Source: an uncultured Winogradskyella sp. (GTDB taxonomy: Bacteria > Bacteroidota > Bacteroidia > Flavobacteriales > Flavobacteriaceae). Taken from it: a stretch of 64,000 nucleotides of DNA. A model generated the notes under the pieces. It worked only from the letters and a program-made list of their open reading frames with translations, made no database searches and was not told where the DNA came from. The DNA lies in assembly GCA_913055905.1 (NCBI GenBank), contig CAJXLB010000003.1, positions 62,001-126,000 on the forward strand, written 5' to 3'. The position numbers were made by a program, and so were the translations under genes. Each line of letters starts with the position of its first letter. Within the stretch, counting starts at the first letter, position 1. Positions 1-8,425 of this stretch are shown here, one piece after another.

Positions 1-585
1 TTGGTAACACGTTTTTACGACGTTAACGAAGGCAGCATTTCTATTGATGGGGAAAATATAAAAGGGCTAACCAAACACTCCTTAAGAAACTTAATGGGAA
101 TTGTAACACAAGATTCCATCTTGTTTAATGACACCATTAAGAATAATGTGCTTTTGGGTAAAGAAGATGCAACTGACGAAGAAATCATTGAGGCCTTAAA
201 AATTGCTAATGCTTGGGAGTTTGTAAAAGAGTTACCTCAAGGCATCAATACCAATATTGGCGACTCTGGTAATAAACTTTCAGGCGGACAGAAACAGCGA
301 TTAAGTATTGCCAGAGCAGTTTTAAAAAATCCTCCAATTATGATTTTGGACGAAGCCACCTCTGCCCTGGATACCGAAAGCGAACGCTTGGTGCAAGATG
401 CTCTCGAAAATATGATGAGAAACAGAACGTCTATTGTTATTGCCCACCGATTATCTACGATACAAAATGCAGATCTTATTGTTGTGATGCAAAAGGGTGA
501 AATTGTTGAGCAAGGTACCCATACAGATTTGTTAGCTAAAAACGGTGCCTATAAGAGGCTCGTAGACATGCAGAGCTTCGATTAA
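1..585 (+). CDS. ABC exporter, C-terminal part of the ATP-binding domain (partial)
   Basis: The reading frame is open from the first base, so the true start lies outside the window. The visible 194 residues are the C-terminal part of an ABC ATPase domain. They show the Q-loop (VTQDS, near residue 36), the signature LSGGQ (near 93), Walker B IMILDEATS, the D-loop SALD and the H-loop histidine in AHRLSTI. Walker A must lie upstream and is not visible. The arrangement, and the absence of any domain after the nucleotide-binding domain, fit a fused membrane-ATPase half exporter of the MsbA/lipid A exporter type, which would pump a lipid or hydrophobic substrate across the inner membrane. The substrate cannot be read from this fragment. 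The stop overlaps the stop of the convergent downstream gene by a few bases. Confidence 0.9.
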   Translation: MVTRFYDVNEGSISIDGENIKGLTKHSLRNLMGIVTQDSILFNDTIKNNVLLGKEDATDEEIIEALKIANAWEFVKELPQGINTNIGDSGNKLSGGQKQRLSIARAVLKNPPIMILDEATSALDTESERLVQDALENMMRNRTSIVIAHRLSTIQNADLIVVMQKGEIVEQGTHTDLLAKNGAYKRLVDMQSFD

Positions 586-2186
586 CGGATGCGTTGTATT
601 TCAAAATAAGTTTTACCTGTAAAACTATCAATTTCTACCCCATTGGTTCCATTGGTACCATCATTAATTTGAAAGTTCACGACATAAATTTCTACGAAAT
701 CACCAGCGTTTAAGTTTACCATACAATTGATAGATCGTGCTACATCTCCATTTGAATGGTGATTATAAGTAGATTCTTGATAGATGGAACCATTAATATA
801 AACAGCTATCCCATACAATTGATCATTATCCTGAAAACTTGTATGAAAACCAGCGTTTATCTTATAAAAGCCGGCATTTGCCGCTACAAATCTATTTTGT
901 GCAATGTCAAACTCGGTATTTGTATCGAATGCTACATTATTAAAAACTACTTTCTGCCAACCTCCAGTACCAAGTACTTGATTAGCACTCAAATTAGCAC
1001 GAACTAATGAAAAATTAGCAGAATCTTTATCCACCCAATCCACATTACCTGCACCATCGGTTTGCATAATTTGGCCAGCCGTGCCATCTGAATCTGGTAA
1101 TATATAATTATCAACTCCATTAGTACCTATAGAAACATCACCCAAAAAGTATCCAGCATAACTACCTGATTTTAAAACATTTGAATAAACTCCGTAATGT
1201 GTACCGCCACTTGTCTGACTTATTTCGTTCCAACTTCCATATTTATCGCCATTTCCAGATCCAACTAATAAATTAAATGTTCCATAATGGTTTCCATTAC
1301 CGCCTGATGTTATATTATTATACACTCCATACCCTTGGGCATCGGAATTATGAGCAAGAGTATTCCAAATGCCGTATTTTTCCGATGGTGATGTACCTCT
1401 TAACCAATTCCATATACCTCGTTCTGAATTACCGGCAGAACTATAATTTAATTCGTTTCTTATTCCGATACGTAAATTTCCTACTTGATCGCCATTCATA
1501 ATATTACTCACACCATAGTGATTTCCTGTACCCTGTGTAATCAAATTGGAAACACCTATCTTATCAGATGTGTAATTTCCTACAAGACGATTTCGTACAC
1601 CAAAAACAACCCTACCCCCACCGGCATCCATATCATTATAAAGTCCAGTTATACTATTTGCAACACCTGGATTTTGTGTTCCATTAATGAAATTATTTTG
1701 TGCAATGCGCTCCCCATCAATATTTCCAAATAAATTAATATCAATAACTCTAAGGGCTGTATTTTCGGTTATATCCAATTTGTAATCCGCAGTGGTCTGA
1801 CCAATACCAATATTCCCTTGGGTATACATATCATCAGTAATATCGTTTGGTGCTGTCGTTGTCCCCTCCTCAAAAAAATCGGCATCATCAACCTGTGCTT
1901 GTTGTATGGCTACCCATTGTGCGCCATTAAAAAAGTAGAAGCCTACACCGTTGCCACCAGTAACTGCTGCATTTGTATTCCAAACCAATAAGCCTGTTGC
2001 AGGCGCATTAACAGGTGCTGTCGCATCAGCAACATCCGTTAGACTAACACGAGGAACCAAAACCCCTTGGTTAGTGGCCGTAATGTCTAATACTGCCGAA
2101 GGGTCTGGAGTTGTAGTACCAACACCAACCTGGGGATAAATACAGACCGTAAAAAACAGTGAAAATAGTAAAGCTGAAATTTTCAT
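582..2186 (-). CDS. Secreted C1q-like domain protein with 15-residue repeats
   Basis: A 534-residue secreted protein. I chose the ATG at 2186, which gives a signal peptide (MKISALLFSLFF...) with likely cleavage before QVGVG. A TTG three codons upstream is also possible. The first ~90 residues carry the VGVGTTTPDPSAVLDI and GVLVPR motifs that recur at the N-terminus of Bacteroidota surface and tail-fibre-like proteins. Residues ~180-346 consist of about ten copies of a 15-residue repeat, consensus YGxxNxLxxGxxGxx. The last ~140 residues (from FSLVRANL to the end) look like a C1q/TNF-type jelly roll (FNNVAFD, GFYKINAGFH, YGIAVYINGS, GDFVEIYV). Such proteins are usually exported adhesins or trimeric fibres; the ligand is unknown. 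No T9SS tail is seen. It is convergent with the ABC gene and the stops overlap. Confidence 0.8.
   Translation of the reverse strand: MKISALLFSLFFTVCIYPQVGVGTTTPDPSAVLDITATNQGVLVPRVSLTDVADATAPVNAPATGLLVWNTNAAVTGGNGVGFYFFNGAQWVAIQQAQVDDADFFEEGTTTAPNDITDDMYTQGNIGIGQTTADYKLDITENTALRVIDINLFGNIDGERIAQNNFINGTQNPGVANSITGLYNDMDAGGGRVVFGVRNRLVGNYTSDKIGVSNLITQGTGNHYGVSNIMNGDQVGNLRIGIRNELNYSSAGNSERGIWNWLRGTSPSEKYGIWNTLAHNSDAQGYGVYNNITSGGNGNHYGTFNLLVGSGNGDKYGSWNEISQTSGGTHYGVYSNVLKSGSYAGYFLGDVSIGTNGVDNYILPDSDGTAGQIMQTDGAGNVDWVDKDSANFSLVRANLSANQVLGTGGWQKVVFNNVAFDTNTEFDIAQNRFVAANAGFYKINAGFHTSFQDNDQLYGIAVYINGSIYQESTYNHHSNGDVARSINCMVNLNAGDFVEIYVVNFQINDGTNGTNGVEIDSFTGKTYFEIQRIR
1149..1652 (-). repeat. Tandem 15-residue coding repeats (about ten copies)
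   Basis: Inside the C1q-like gene the protein repeats every 15 residues (45 bp, occasionally 14 or 16 residues). Examples are YGIWNTLAHNSDAQG, YGVYNNITSGGNGNH, YGTFNLLVGSGNGDK and YGSWNEISQTSGGTH. The asparagine at position 5 and the YG at positions 1-2 are nearly invariant. DNA identity between copies is low, so these are old, diverged repeats under protein-level selection. A periodicity of about 15 residues suits a beta-solenoid or a trimeric fibre shaft; that part is inference. Confidence 0.8.
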
Positions 2187-2303
2187 TGTATACAATTTTT
2201 AAATAAGGCTAGGGTAAGATACTGTTTTTATAAATATTCTAAAAAAAAATATCGCGATGATTTTAAATACATCAGTCTACTAGAAGATTGAAGCGCATTA
2301 AAA

Positions 2304-2364
2304 AAGGGTGCACATTTGTACACCCTTCTCATAAATGTTACCAGATTTGGGGACACTGGTAACG
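2304..2364. other. Two intergenic inverted repeats
   Basis: In the 384-bp gap before the sigma factor there are two hairpin-forming sequences. The first (2304-2313 with 2318-2327) has arms AAGGGTGCAC and GTACACCCTT with one mismatch and an ATTT loop. The second (2338-2345 with 2357-2364) has perfect arms GTTACCAG and CTGGTAAC. Neither is followed by a long T run on the plus strand. They could be a terminator, structured leader RNA or operators. The gap contains no convincing gene. Confidence 0.45.
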
Positions 2365-2424
2365 GTTAATAGGTTAAGCAGTTCAAACATATAACAAAAA
2401 AACATACCAAGCAAGAAAAAATTG

Positions 2425-2462
2425 CATTTTATCGATATTTTTTTACATTTTATCGATATTTT
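2425..2462 (+). promoter_or_regulatory. Pair of TATCGATA direct repeats, possible operator
   Basis: The 17-bp sequence CATTTTATCGATATTTT occurs twice (2425-2441 and 2446-2462), exactly 21 bp apart, i.e. two helical turns. Each copy contains the palindrome TATCGATA. It lies about 110 bp upstream of the sigma-factor start. Two phased palindromes in a promoter region suggest a dimeric repressor or activator bound on one face of the DNA. Confidence 0.45.
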
Positions 2463-2531
2463 AAAACTTAAAGTGCTGGTTTTATGGTATTTATATTATT
2501 TGAAAAAATATGTGTTTTTTGGATTAAACCT

Positions 2532-2539
2532 TATCTTTA
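2532..2539 (+). promoter_or_regulatory. Possible -7 box of the sigma-factor gene
   Basis: TATCTTTA matches 7 of 8 positions of the Bacteroidota -7 pattern TAnnTTTG and lies 31 bp before the chosen TTG start. No clear -33 TTG is seen at the usual spacing, so this is tentative. Confidence 0.3.
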
Positions 2540-2570
2540 AATCACGGTCTAAATCAAAAATGATTAGCAT

Positions 2571-3113
2571 TTGAATAAGGAAGCTGAATTTATAGCGCAA
2601 TTGCAAAACCCGGCCACAAAAGAAAGTGCCTTTAGGGAATTAGTGCACCTCTATAAAGAGCGATTATATTGGCACATACGAAAAATTGTCATTAGACATG
2701 AAGATGCTGATGACGTCCTTCAAAATACCTTTATCAAAGTATATCGCAGTATAGAAAAGTTTAAAGGTGAAAGCAAATTGTATTCTTGGCTTTACCGCAT
2801 TGCCACCAACGAAGCCATTACACACATTAACAAACAAGCCAAACGTCTACAGATAAACAATGAAGAGCATAAAGCGAACCTTATAAATAACTTGCAAGCC
2901 GATGTTTACTTTGATGGTGAAGAGATTCAAATTAAATTGCAACAAGCCATCGCAGCACTGCCAGAGAAACAACAATTGGTATTCAACATGAAATACTTTG
3001 ATGACATAAAGTACAAGGATATGGCCAACATCCTAGATACTAGCGAAGGTGCGCTTAAAGCCTCTTATCATATCGCAGTAAAGAAAATTGAAAGTTATTT
3101 ACTGGAGCATTAA
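2571..3113 (+). CDS. ECF-type RNA polymerase sigma factor, TTG start
   Basis: A 180-residue sigma-70 family factor of the extracytoplasmic-function kind. Region 2 is recognisable by ELVHLYKERLYWHIRKIV, EDADDVLQNTFIKVY and KFKGESKLYSWLYRIATNEA. Region 4 shows AIAALPEKQQLVFNMKY and a helix-turn-helix around YKDMANILDTSEGALKASYH. It should direct RNA polymerase to a small set of promoters. The start is TTG at 2571: the nearby ATG at 2560 is out of frame and terminates after four codons, and starting at TTG gives the expected N-terminus. It is followed by a single-pass membrane protein and a Spy-like periplasmic protein, an arrangement that resembles a sigma/anti-sigma/sensor unit. No zinc-binding anti-sigma motif is visible in the neighbour. 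Confidence 0.93.
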   Translation: MNKEAEFIAQLQNPATKESAFRELVHLYKERLYWHIRKIVIRHEDADDVLQNTFIKVYRSIEKFKGESKLYSWLYRIATNEAITHINKQAKRLQINNEEHKANLINNLQADVYFDGEEIQIKLQQAIAALPEKQQLVFNMKYFDDIKYKDMANILDTSEGALKASYHIAVKKIESYLLEH

Positions 3114-3156
3114 ACCAAAACCAACATTTTAAGTCTAAGAACTAGATACATTACGA

Positions 3157-3660
3157 ATGATGAAACCAAACAAACTAAAAGATATAAAAACAACCGGTTT
3201 TAAGGTCCCAAAGGATTACTTTGAAGATTTTGACCAGGGCATGCTCAATAAGCTCAATGAAACTAAAGTACTGGATGAGGCCAAAATAACAGGCTTCAGC
3301 GTTCCTAATGATTATTTTGAAAGCGTTGAAAAGCAAATTATTGAAAATGTAGAAAAGGACAAAGCCCCTGTAATTAAATTAGCATGGCGCAGAAAACTAT
3401 ATTATGTCGCTGGAGTTGCCGCTGCATTGGTTATTGCACTATCCGTTTTTTTAAATAAAAATACAGCGTCAAGTATTTCACCAGAAATGGTTGAGACTTA
3501 CTTTCAAGATTGTGGATTAAATAGTTATGAACTTGCAGAACTGTTAAACGAAGCTGATTTCCTCGACGACAATTTTAATGTCGTAGAACCAGATTATAAT
3601 GAAGATAATTTAGAATCCTATTTGTTAGAACATGTAGATTTAGAAACCATAATTGAATAA
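3157..3660 (+). CDS. Single-pass membrane protein next to the ECF sigma factor, possible anti-sigma factor
   Basis: A 167-residue protein of no recognised family. The N-terminal ~85 residues are charged and carry two related segments, TTGFKVPKDYFEDF and ITGFSVPNDYFESV, which look like an internal duplication. One transmembrane helix follows (YYVAGVAAALVIALSVFL, about residues 88-105), then an acidic C-terminus of about 60 residues. Its position 43 bp after the ECF sigma gene, with the short duplicated motif on the likely cytoplasmic side, suggests it regulates the sigma factor; that is inference. No HxxxCxxC zinc anti-sigma motif is present. Two adjacent ATG codons begin the frame and either could be used. 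Confidence 0.8.
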   Translation: MMKPNKLKDIKTTGFKVPKDYFEDFDQGMLNKLNETKVLDEAKITGFSVPNDYFESVEKQIIENVEKDKAPVIKLAWRRKLYYVAGVAAALVIALSVFLNKNTASSISPEMVETYFQDCGLNSYELAELLNEADFLDDNFNVVEPDYNEDNLESYLLEHVDLETIIE

Positions 3661-3670
3661 AAATAATACC

Positions 3671-4129
3671 ATGAAAAAATTAATCCTTATAACACTCTCA
3701 CTTTTCTGCATGGCAGCAAGTTTTGCCCAAAATGGTGAAAGGATGAGAGAACGCGTTAAAGCACAAAAGATTGCTTTCATTACCGATAAATTAGACCTCA
3801 CACCAGAAGAAGCCACTAAATTTTGGCCTATTTACAACGCTGCCGAAGAACGTATTGAAGCGGTTAGGACTAAAGACATGAGAAGTATTAAATCTAAAAT
3901 TAGACAAAATCCAGAAATGTCTGATGACGAAGCAAACAAGCTTCTTCAAGATTTAATCACTGCCGAGGATGAGATGTATAAGGCAAAAGTAGATTTAATC
4001 AATAATCTAAAGGGTGTAATTCCCGCGAAGAAAATTATTAGGTTAAAACGTGCCGAAGATGAATTTAACCAAAAGCTTTTAGAGCGGTTAAGGGAAATGC
4101 GGAAAAAACGAGGAAAACCAAGAAATTAA
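3671..4129 (+). CDS. Periplasmic Spy/CpxP-like (LTXXQ-type) sensor protein
   Basis: A 152-residue exported protein. I chose the ATG at 3671 because it begins a clean signal peptide (MKKLILITLSLFCMAASFAQ); the TTG at 3653 would only add residues inside the previous gene. The mature part is almost all charged helix with KLDLTPEEATKFWPIYN, which resembles the LTXXQ motif of periplasmic Spy/CpxP and Cnr/RcnR-type sensors. Such proteins act as stress sensors or chaperones in the periplasm. It is the third gene of the sigma-factor unit and its start lies about 10 bp after the stop of the membrane protein, so all three are likely co-transcribed. A role as the signal-sensing arm of the ECF system is inference. 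Confidence 0.78.
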   Translation: MKKLILITLSLFCMAASFAQNGERMRERVKAQKIAFITDKLDLTPEEATKFWPIYNAAEERIEAVRTKDMRSIKSKIRQNPEMSDDEANKLLQDLITAEDEMYKAKVDLINNLKGVIPAKKIIRLKRAEDEFNQKLLERLREMRKKRGKPRN

Positions 4130-4132
4130 AAT

Positions 4133-4158
4133 AAAAAGAAGTCGAAAGGCTTCTTTTT
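4133..4158. terminator. Bidirectional intrinsic terminator
   Basis: Arms AAAAAGAAGTC and GGCTTCTTTTT form an 11-bp stem (one T-G wobble) closed by a GAAA tetraloop, with A and T tracts on each side. It sits between the convergent Spy-like gene and the BNR lipoprotein, so it can end transcription from both sides. Confidence 0.85.
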
Positions 4159-5243
4159 TATTTAAAGGTAATTTTACTAATCCTACCTTTACCTGCGGCA
4201 TACGCTGTACTTTCATCTATAAACCTGATGGTATAATAAGGCTCGTCGCTTAAATGAATCCAAGTATCTCCAGCGTCATTGCTATAATCAATTCCTTTAA
4301 ATCCAACTGCAACTAAAGCCTCCGCTTTACTATTGGGCACATACTGCACGCAACTTCTGTAGCCAGGGCCCTTGCCATCTGCCACAACGTGCCATGTCTG
4401 ACCGCCATCCTTAGTTCTTAATTTATTTTTTGAACTAGCATCAGGTTGGGTGTAATCGCCACCAATGGCAAACCCATTTTTTTCATCATAAAAGTCAATG
4501 GAATAAAGTCTGGTCGTGGTTTTACCCTGAATAATTGGCACCGAAACAGACTCCCAGGTTTTGCCCTCATCTCCCGAATATAAAATCCGACTTGTTTTTC
4601 CGCCTGTAGCCACCCAAGTTTTATCTCCTGCTATTGCAATGTTTGTATCACTTGCCGCAAATGCACCTTCGCCCTCTTTTGCCTCAGGTATTACCTCACA
4701 AGGTATTTTAGTCCAAGTTTCGCCTCCATCTCGTGTTATAATAATACTCATGCAAGTCTCAACTGGGTCACCAATGGCAATACCTTCCTTGTCATTCCAA
4801 AAAGCCATGGCATCATAAAACACCTTCTCACCTATCTCTTCATAAACCAATTTTGGACGGTTAGATTTTCTTCTAAGCCTGTAAAGTCTGGCCGGATTTT
4901 CTATGGATATAGCAAAGAAATCACCATTGACCTCTTCTATGGCTCTAAAATGAAGCGTATCGTTTTTATAAGTGATGTAATGCTTAAAGTGGTGTTTCCT
5001 TTTGTTTGCGGACATTTCATCCAAATCAATCTTAAATTGGGAGGTCAAAGCACGTTTGCCAATATGATCAGCACTGCCATAAAACAGATACTCGTCGTTA
5101 AAATCCAGTGCTCTTACGCTCAATGTAGAATCTTGAAATATATGCTCAAACTCCACACGAGTAATACCCTTAGAACCTTCATAAGCACCTTCACAAGAGA
5201 ATATGAACAACGTAAGAATCAACAATGGTATAATCAATCTCAT
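4158..5243 (-). CDS. BNR/Asp-box beta-propeller lipoprotein (Ycf48-like)
   Basis: A 361-residue secreted protein. I chose the ATG at 5243 because it opens directly on a lipoprotein signal (MRLIIPLLILTLFIFSC); an upstream TTG would add 14 residues. The mature protein contains several Asp-box elements typical of sialidase-like propellers (TRDGGETWTK, SGDEGKTWES, TKDGGQTWHV, SNDAGDTWIH), spaced about 45-55 residues. The blades plus the YEKNGFAIG-like segments resemble Ycf48/photosystem-II-assembly-factor-like propellers, which are common in Bacteroidota without photosynthesis. No catalytic sialidase residues can be identified, so an assembly or binding role is more likely than hydrolysis. It is divergent from the rRNA methyltransferase gene. 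Confidence 0.82.
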   Translation of the reverse strand: MRLIIPLLILTLFIFSCEGAYEGSKGITRVEFEHIFQDSTLSVRALDFNDEYLFYGSADHIGKRALTSQFKIDLDEMSANKRKHHFKHYITYKNDTLHFRAIEEVNGDFFAISIENPARLYRLRRKSNRPKLVYEEIGEKVFYDAMAFWNDKEGIAIGDPVETCMSIIITRDGGETWTKIPCEVIPEAKEGEGAFAASDTNIAIAGDKTWVATGGKTSRILYSGDEGKTWESVSVPIIQGKTTTRLYSIDFYDEKNGFAIGGDYTQPDASSKNKLRTKDGGQTWHVVADGKGPGYRSCVQYVPNSKAEALVAVGFKGIDYSNDAGDTWIHLSDEPYYTIRFIDESTAYAAGKGRISKITFK

Positions 5244-5301
5244 TATAAACTGGATTTTTTCAAATGTAGAAAGAAATAAATCCAAAACTACGCATCATTA
5301 T

Positions 5302-5319
5302 TACATTTGTTTACCTTTG
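5302..5319 (+). promoter_or_regulatory. Two consecutive -7 boxes upstream of the rRNA methyltransferase
   Basis: TACATTTG (5302-5309) and TACCTTTG (5312-5319) both match the Bacteroidota pattern TAnnTTTG perfectly. They lie 20-38 bp before the ATG at 5340, which supports that start over the TTG at 5307. Confidence 0.6.
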
Positions 5320-5339
5320 CACGCTATCTAAAATTAATC

Positions 5340-6554
5340 ATGCGACTACACAGAAATTTATGCTTTGCCGTAATTGATGGACTTCACAAAATCTTCAATG
5401 AAAATGAATATGCCGACAAGGTAGTTCAATCCTTACTAAAGCGGGATAAACGCTGGGGAAGTCGCGATAGAGGTTTTATTGCAGAAACGGTTTACGAAAT
5501 TGTAAGGTATAAAAGGCTATATGCAGAAATTGCAGACGTTAAGGCTCCTTACGACCGAGATAATCTATGGCGCCTGTTTGCTGTTTGGGCCACACTTAAA
5601 GGAATTAAACTTCCGGATTGGAAGTATTTTGAGCACACGCCATCGCGAAAAATAAAGGGACGTTTTGATGAACTTTCAAAAATTAGAAAGTTTTCAGAAT
5701 CCATCCCAGATTGGATGGATGAGCTCGGTGTCGCAGAGTTAGGTGAAGACCTTTGGACTGAGGAAATCGCCAAACAGAACGAACAAGCAGACGTTATAAT
5801 AAGAACCAACACGCTTAAAACCACGAAAGCAAAACTTCAGAAAACCCTAGCTGATGAGGGTATTGTGACCGAATATATTAAAGGTTATCCGTCTGCTCTT
5901 AAACTCACGGAAAGAGCCAATGTCTTTAAAACCGAAGCCTTTAAATTAGGATTGTTCGAGGTACAAGACGCATCATCGCAATTGGTTGCTGAATATCTAG
6001 AGGTCGCACCAGGAATGAAAGTGGTCGATGCCTGTGCAGGTGCAGGTGGAAAGACATTGCACCTTGCTTCCCTAATGAAAAATAAAGGTCAAATCTTTGC
6101 CATGGATATTTACGAGAGTAAATTAAAAAAACTCAAATTACGAGCAAGACGAAACGGTGTCCATAATGTAGAATTCAAGGTTATCGAATCTACCAAACCA
6201 ATAAAAAAGTTACACGGCAAAGCAGATCGCCTACTTATTGATGCACCATGCTCAGGTCTTGGTGTACTCAGACGAAATCCTGATGCCAAATGGAAGTTGC
6301 AACCAGACTTCATCGAGAACATTAAAAACACACAGAAAGAGATCTTAGCCCAATATTCTAAAATGGTAAAACCTGGTGGAAAACTAGTCTATGCTACCTG
6401 CTCTATATTACCATCCGAAAACGAAAAGCAAATTGAAAATTTCTTAACTTCGGAAGCAGGAAAGGATTTCACCTTTGAAAAAGATAAAAAAATACTGGCA
6501 CATCAATCTGGTTTTGATGGCTTTTACATGGCGCTGCTCTCACGTAAAAAATAA
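5340..6554 (+). CDS. RsmB/NOP-family rRNA (cytosine-C5) methyltransferase
   Basis: A 404-residue SAM-dependent methyltransferase that would make 5-methylcytosine in ribosomal RNA. The N-terminal ~140 residues are an RNA-binding helical region. The SAM site is VVDACAGAGGKT. The two catalytic cysteines are visible: C304 in DAPCSGLG and C354 in ATCSI. ATG 5340 is used because two good -7 boxes lie inside the alternative upstream extension. It is likely monocistronic or followed by the endonuclease gene 14 bp downstream. The exact target base is not readable from sequence; RsmB-type C967 of 16S rRNA is the closest guess. Confidence 0.93.
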   Translation: MRLHRNLCFAVIDGLHKIFNENEYADKVVQSLLKRDKRWGSRDRGFIAETVYEIVRYKRLYAEIADVKAPYDRDNLWRLFAVWATLKGIKLPDWKYFEHTPSRKIKGRFDELSKIRKFSESIPDWMDELGVAELGEDLWTEEIAKQNEQADVIIRTNTLKTTKAKLQKTLADEGIVTEYIKGYPSALKLTERANVFKTEAFKLGLFEVQDASSQLVAEYLEVAPGMKVVDACAGAGGKTLHLASLMKNKGQIFAMDIYESKLKKLKLRARRNGVHNVEFKVIESTKPIKKLHGKADRLLIDAPCSGLGVLRRNPDAKWKLQPDFIENIKNTQKEILAQYSKMVKPGGKLVYATCSILPSENEKQIENFLTSEAGKDFTFEKDKKILAHQSGFDGFYMALLSRKK

Positions 6555-6568
6555 TTGAAGATAATCTT

Positions 6569-8416
6569 ATGAAACAATTCTACTTCCTAACATTTTTTGT
6601 TTTAGTTGTTACAACTGGGTTTTCTCAGATCCCAGCAAATTATTATGATTCGGCCAATGGCCTATCTGGTTACGCTCTAAAATCGCAACTAAAACGCATA
6701 ATAAACGATGCCAATGATGGTCTTGCTCCGGAATTTATTCATAATGATCAAGGCGATAACTTGGATGGCCTCTATGGCACAAGTGATTTAGATTTGTATT
6801 ACGAAAATGATGGGTCTATTCTAGATATTTATTCTGAAAACCCAACTGGACCAGACCCTTATAATTACTTCTTTCCTGCAGATGAATGTGCTGGTAATTT
6901 CAGTAGTGAGGGCGAATGCTACAATAAAGAGCATATCATCCCACGCTCTACATACAATGAAGCCAGTCCAATGGTAGATGATGGCCACACCGTTATCCCA
7001 ACGGATGGTAGGGTTAATGGACTGCGAGGTAGCTTTCCTTTTGGCGTGGTTGATGATAATCAATTGATATCTCAAGGTGGTGTAAGCAATCCAACCCTAA
7101 ACGGCTCTAAAGCTGGTGGGAATTTAAATAGCGGTTATTCTGCTGGCTATACAGGAACCGTTTTTGAACCTATTGATGAATTTAAAGGTGATGTCGCAAG
7201 AATGTATTTCTATTTCGTTACACGATACGAAGATCAGGTTGATAATTGGAGTTCCTATCCAATGTTCGACGGTAGTAATGATAAGGTTTTGGCAGACCCT
7301 TTCTTAAATATCTTGTTGACTTGGCATGCCAATGATCCTGTTTCGCAAAAGGAAATCGATAGAAACAATGTGGTATTTAACTATCAAAACAATAGAAATC
7401 CTTTCGTTGATAATCCTAACTATGCTAACTTGATATGGTCTGGTGCTACTGATAATGAAAACCCTGATGCTATTACCGACCTTGTCGCTTCTAATCCTAC
7501 GGATAATTCCATAGAGCTAAACTGGACCGAGCCCTCGGATAATGTCGGTGTCACCTCTTATGACATTTATATTGATGGTAGTTTTTCGGTGAACACCACA
7601 TTAACACAATTCACAGTAACAGGACTTGTACCAGATACCAACTATTGTTTCACTATTAAAGCAAAGGATGCGGCAGGTAACGAATCAGATTTTAGTAATC
7701 AAGCCTGTGAAACCACAACCAATAACGGCTCCGGCACAACCGAATGTGCTTCTGAGGATTTTGAAAATATGCCTGCCAATGATTCGCAGTACACAACCCG
7801 CTCATGGGCTGGTGCAAATGGGACGTGGAACGCCAATGAAGCGCGAACAGACCAAACCATCTCGGGAAGTAGAGCCATAACTATTGATTTTAGAGGTGGT
7901 GATACAGGTTTATTAACATCACCTACCGTTGCTGGCGGAATTGGCAATCTAACGGTTACCACACAGCGCATTTTTTCTGGCACTAATGGTACTTTGGATG
8001 TTTTGGCCAATGGAACGGTCGTTGGCACTATCGCCTATGGGGATGCGGCCCAAACGGTAACAGTAGAAAACATAAATATTGAAGGATCAATTCAAGTTGT
8101 AATTCAAGATAACGACTCAGGAAATGCGCGCGTAGGCCTTGATAATTTATCTTGGACCTGCTTTTCTAACCTCTCTGTAAATGAAAACGATGTTGAGGCG
8201 TTGGTAATGCGTCCGAATCCCGTTAGTGGCAATATGGTATATTTTAACTCGAGCGAAACCATAGAATACGACTTATACTCCATTTTAGGTCAAAAGGTAA
8301 GTAGTGGCCTTATTTTCAATGGAGCTTTCAACGTGAGTAGCCTTAAAAAAGGAATTTATATTATTAAACTTACCATAGCTAACAAAAGCAAAACTTACCG
8401 ATTAATAAAACAATAA
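6569..8416 (+). CDS. Secreted endonuclease I with fibronectin III domain and type IX sorting tail
   Basis: A 615-residue secreted nuclease. It begins with a signal peptide ending at GFSQ. Residues ~22-300 are an endonuclease I (EndA/Vvn) domain with the catalytic EH of KEHIIPRS (E121, H122) and the disulphide-type cysteines around DECAGN and GECYNK. A fibronectin type III domain follows (about residues 304-388, TDNSIELNWTEPSDN). Next comes a beta-rich adhesin-like region (about 395-535). The last ~75 residues are a T9SS type A sorting domain (NPVSGNMVYF... YDLYSILGQKV... LKKGIYIIKL). It should be exported through the Por secretion system and degrade extracellular DNA, for nutrient or phosphate supply. 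Confidence 0.93.
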   Translation: MKQFYFLTFFVLVVTTGFSQIPANYYDSANGLSGYALKSQLKRIINDANDGLAPEFIHNDQGDNLDGLYGTSDLDLYYENDGSILDIYSENPTGPDPYNYFFPADECAGNFSSEGECYNKEHIIPRSTYNEASPMVDDGHTVIPTDGRVNGLRGSFPFGVVDDNQLISQGGVSNPTLNGSKAGGNLNSGYSAGYTGTVFEPIDEFKGDVARMYFYFVTRYEDQVDNWSSYPMFDGSNDKVLADPFLNILLTWHANDPVSQKEIDRNNVVFNYQNNRNPFVDNPNYANLIWSGATDNENPDAITDLVASNPTDNSIELNWTEPSDNVGVTSYDIYIDGSFSVNTTLTQFTVTGLVPDTNYCFTIKAKDAAGNESDFSNQACETTTNNGSGTTECASEDFENMPANDSQYTTRSWAGANGTWNANEARTDQTISGSRAITIDFRGGDTGLLTSPTVAGGIGNLTVTTQRIFSGTNGTLDVLANGTVVGTIAYGDAAQTVTVENINIEGSIQVVIQDNDSGNARVGLDNLSWTCFSNLSVNENDVEALVMRPNPVSGNMVYFNSSETIEYDLYSILGQKVSSGLIFNGAFNVSSLKKGIYIIKLTIANKSKTYRLIKQ

Positions 8417-8425
8417 TTAGTTGCA

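Noticed and set aside
2304-2364. Intergenic hairpins as a tRNA or riboswitch
   Set aside because: No cloverleaf, anticodon arm or known riboswitch core can be folded around them.
4950-5279. A 109-codon plus-strand frame opposite the BNR lipoprotein
   Set aside because: It lies wholly antisense to a well-supported gene with clear Asp-boxes, and has no start signals or family features.
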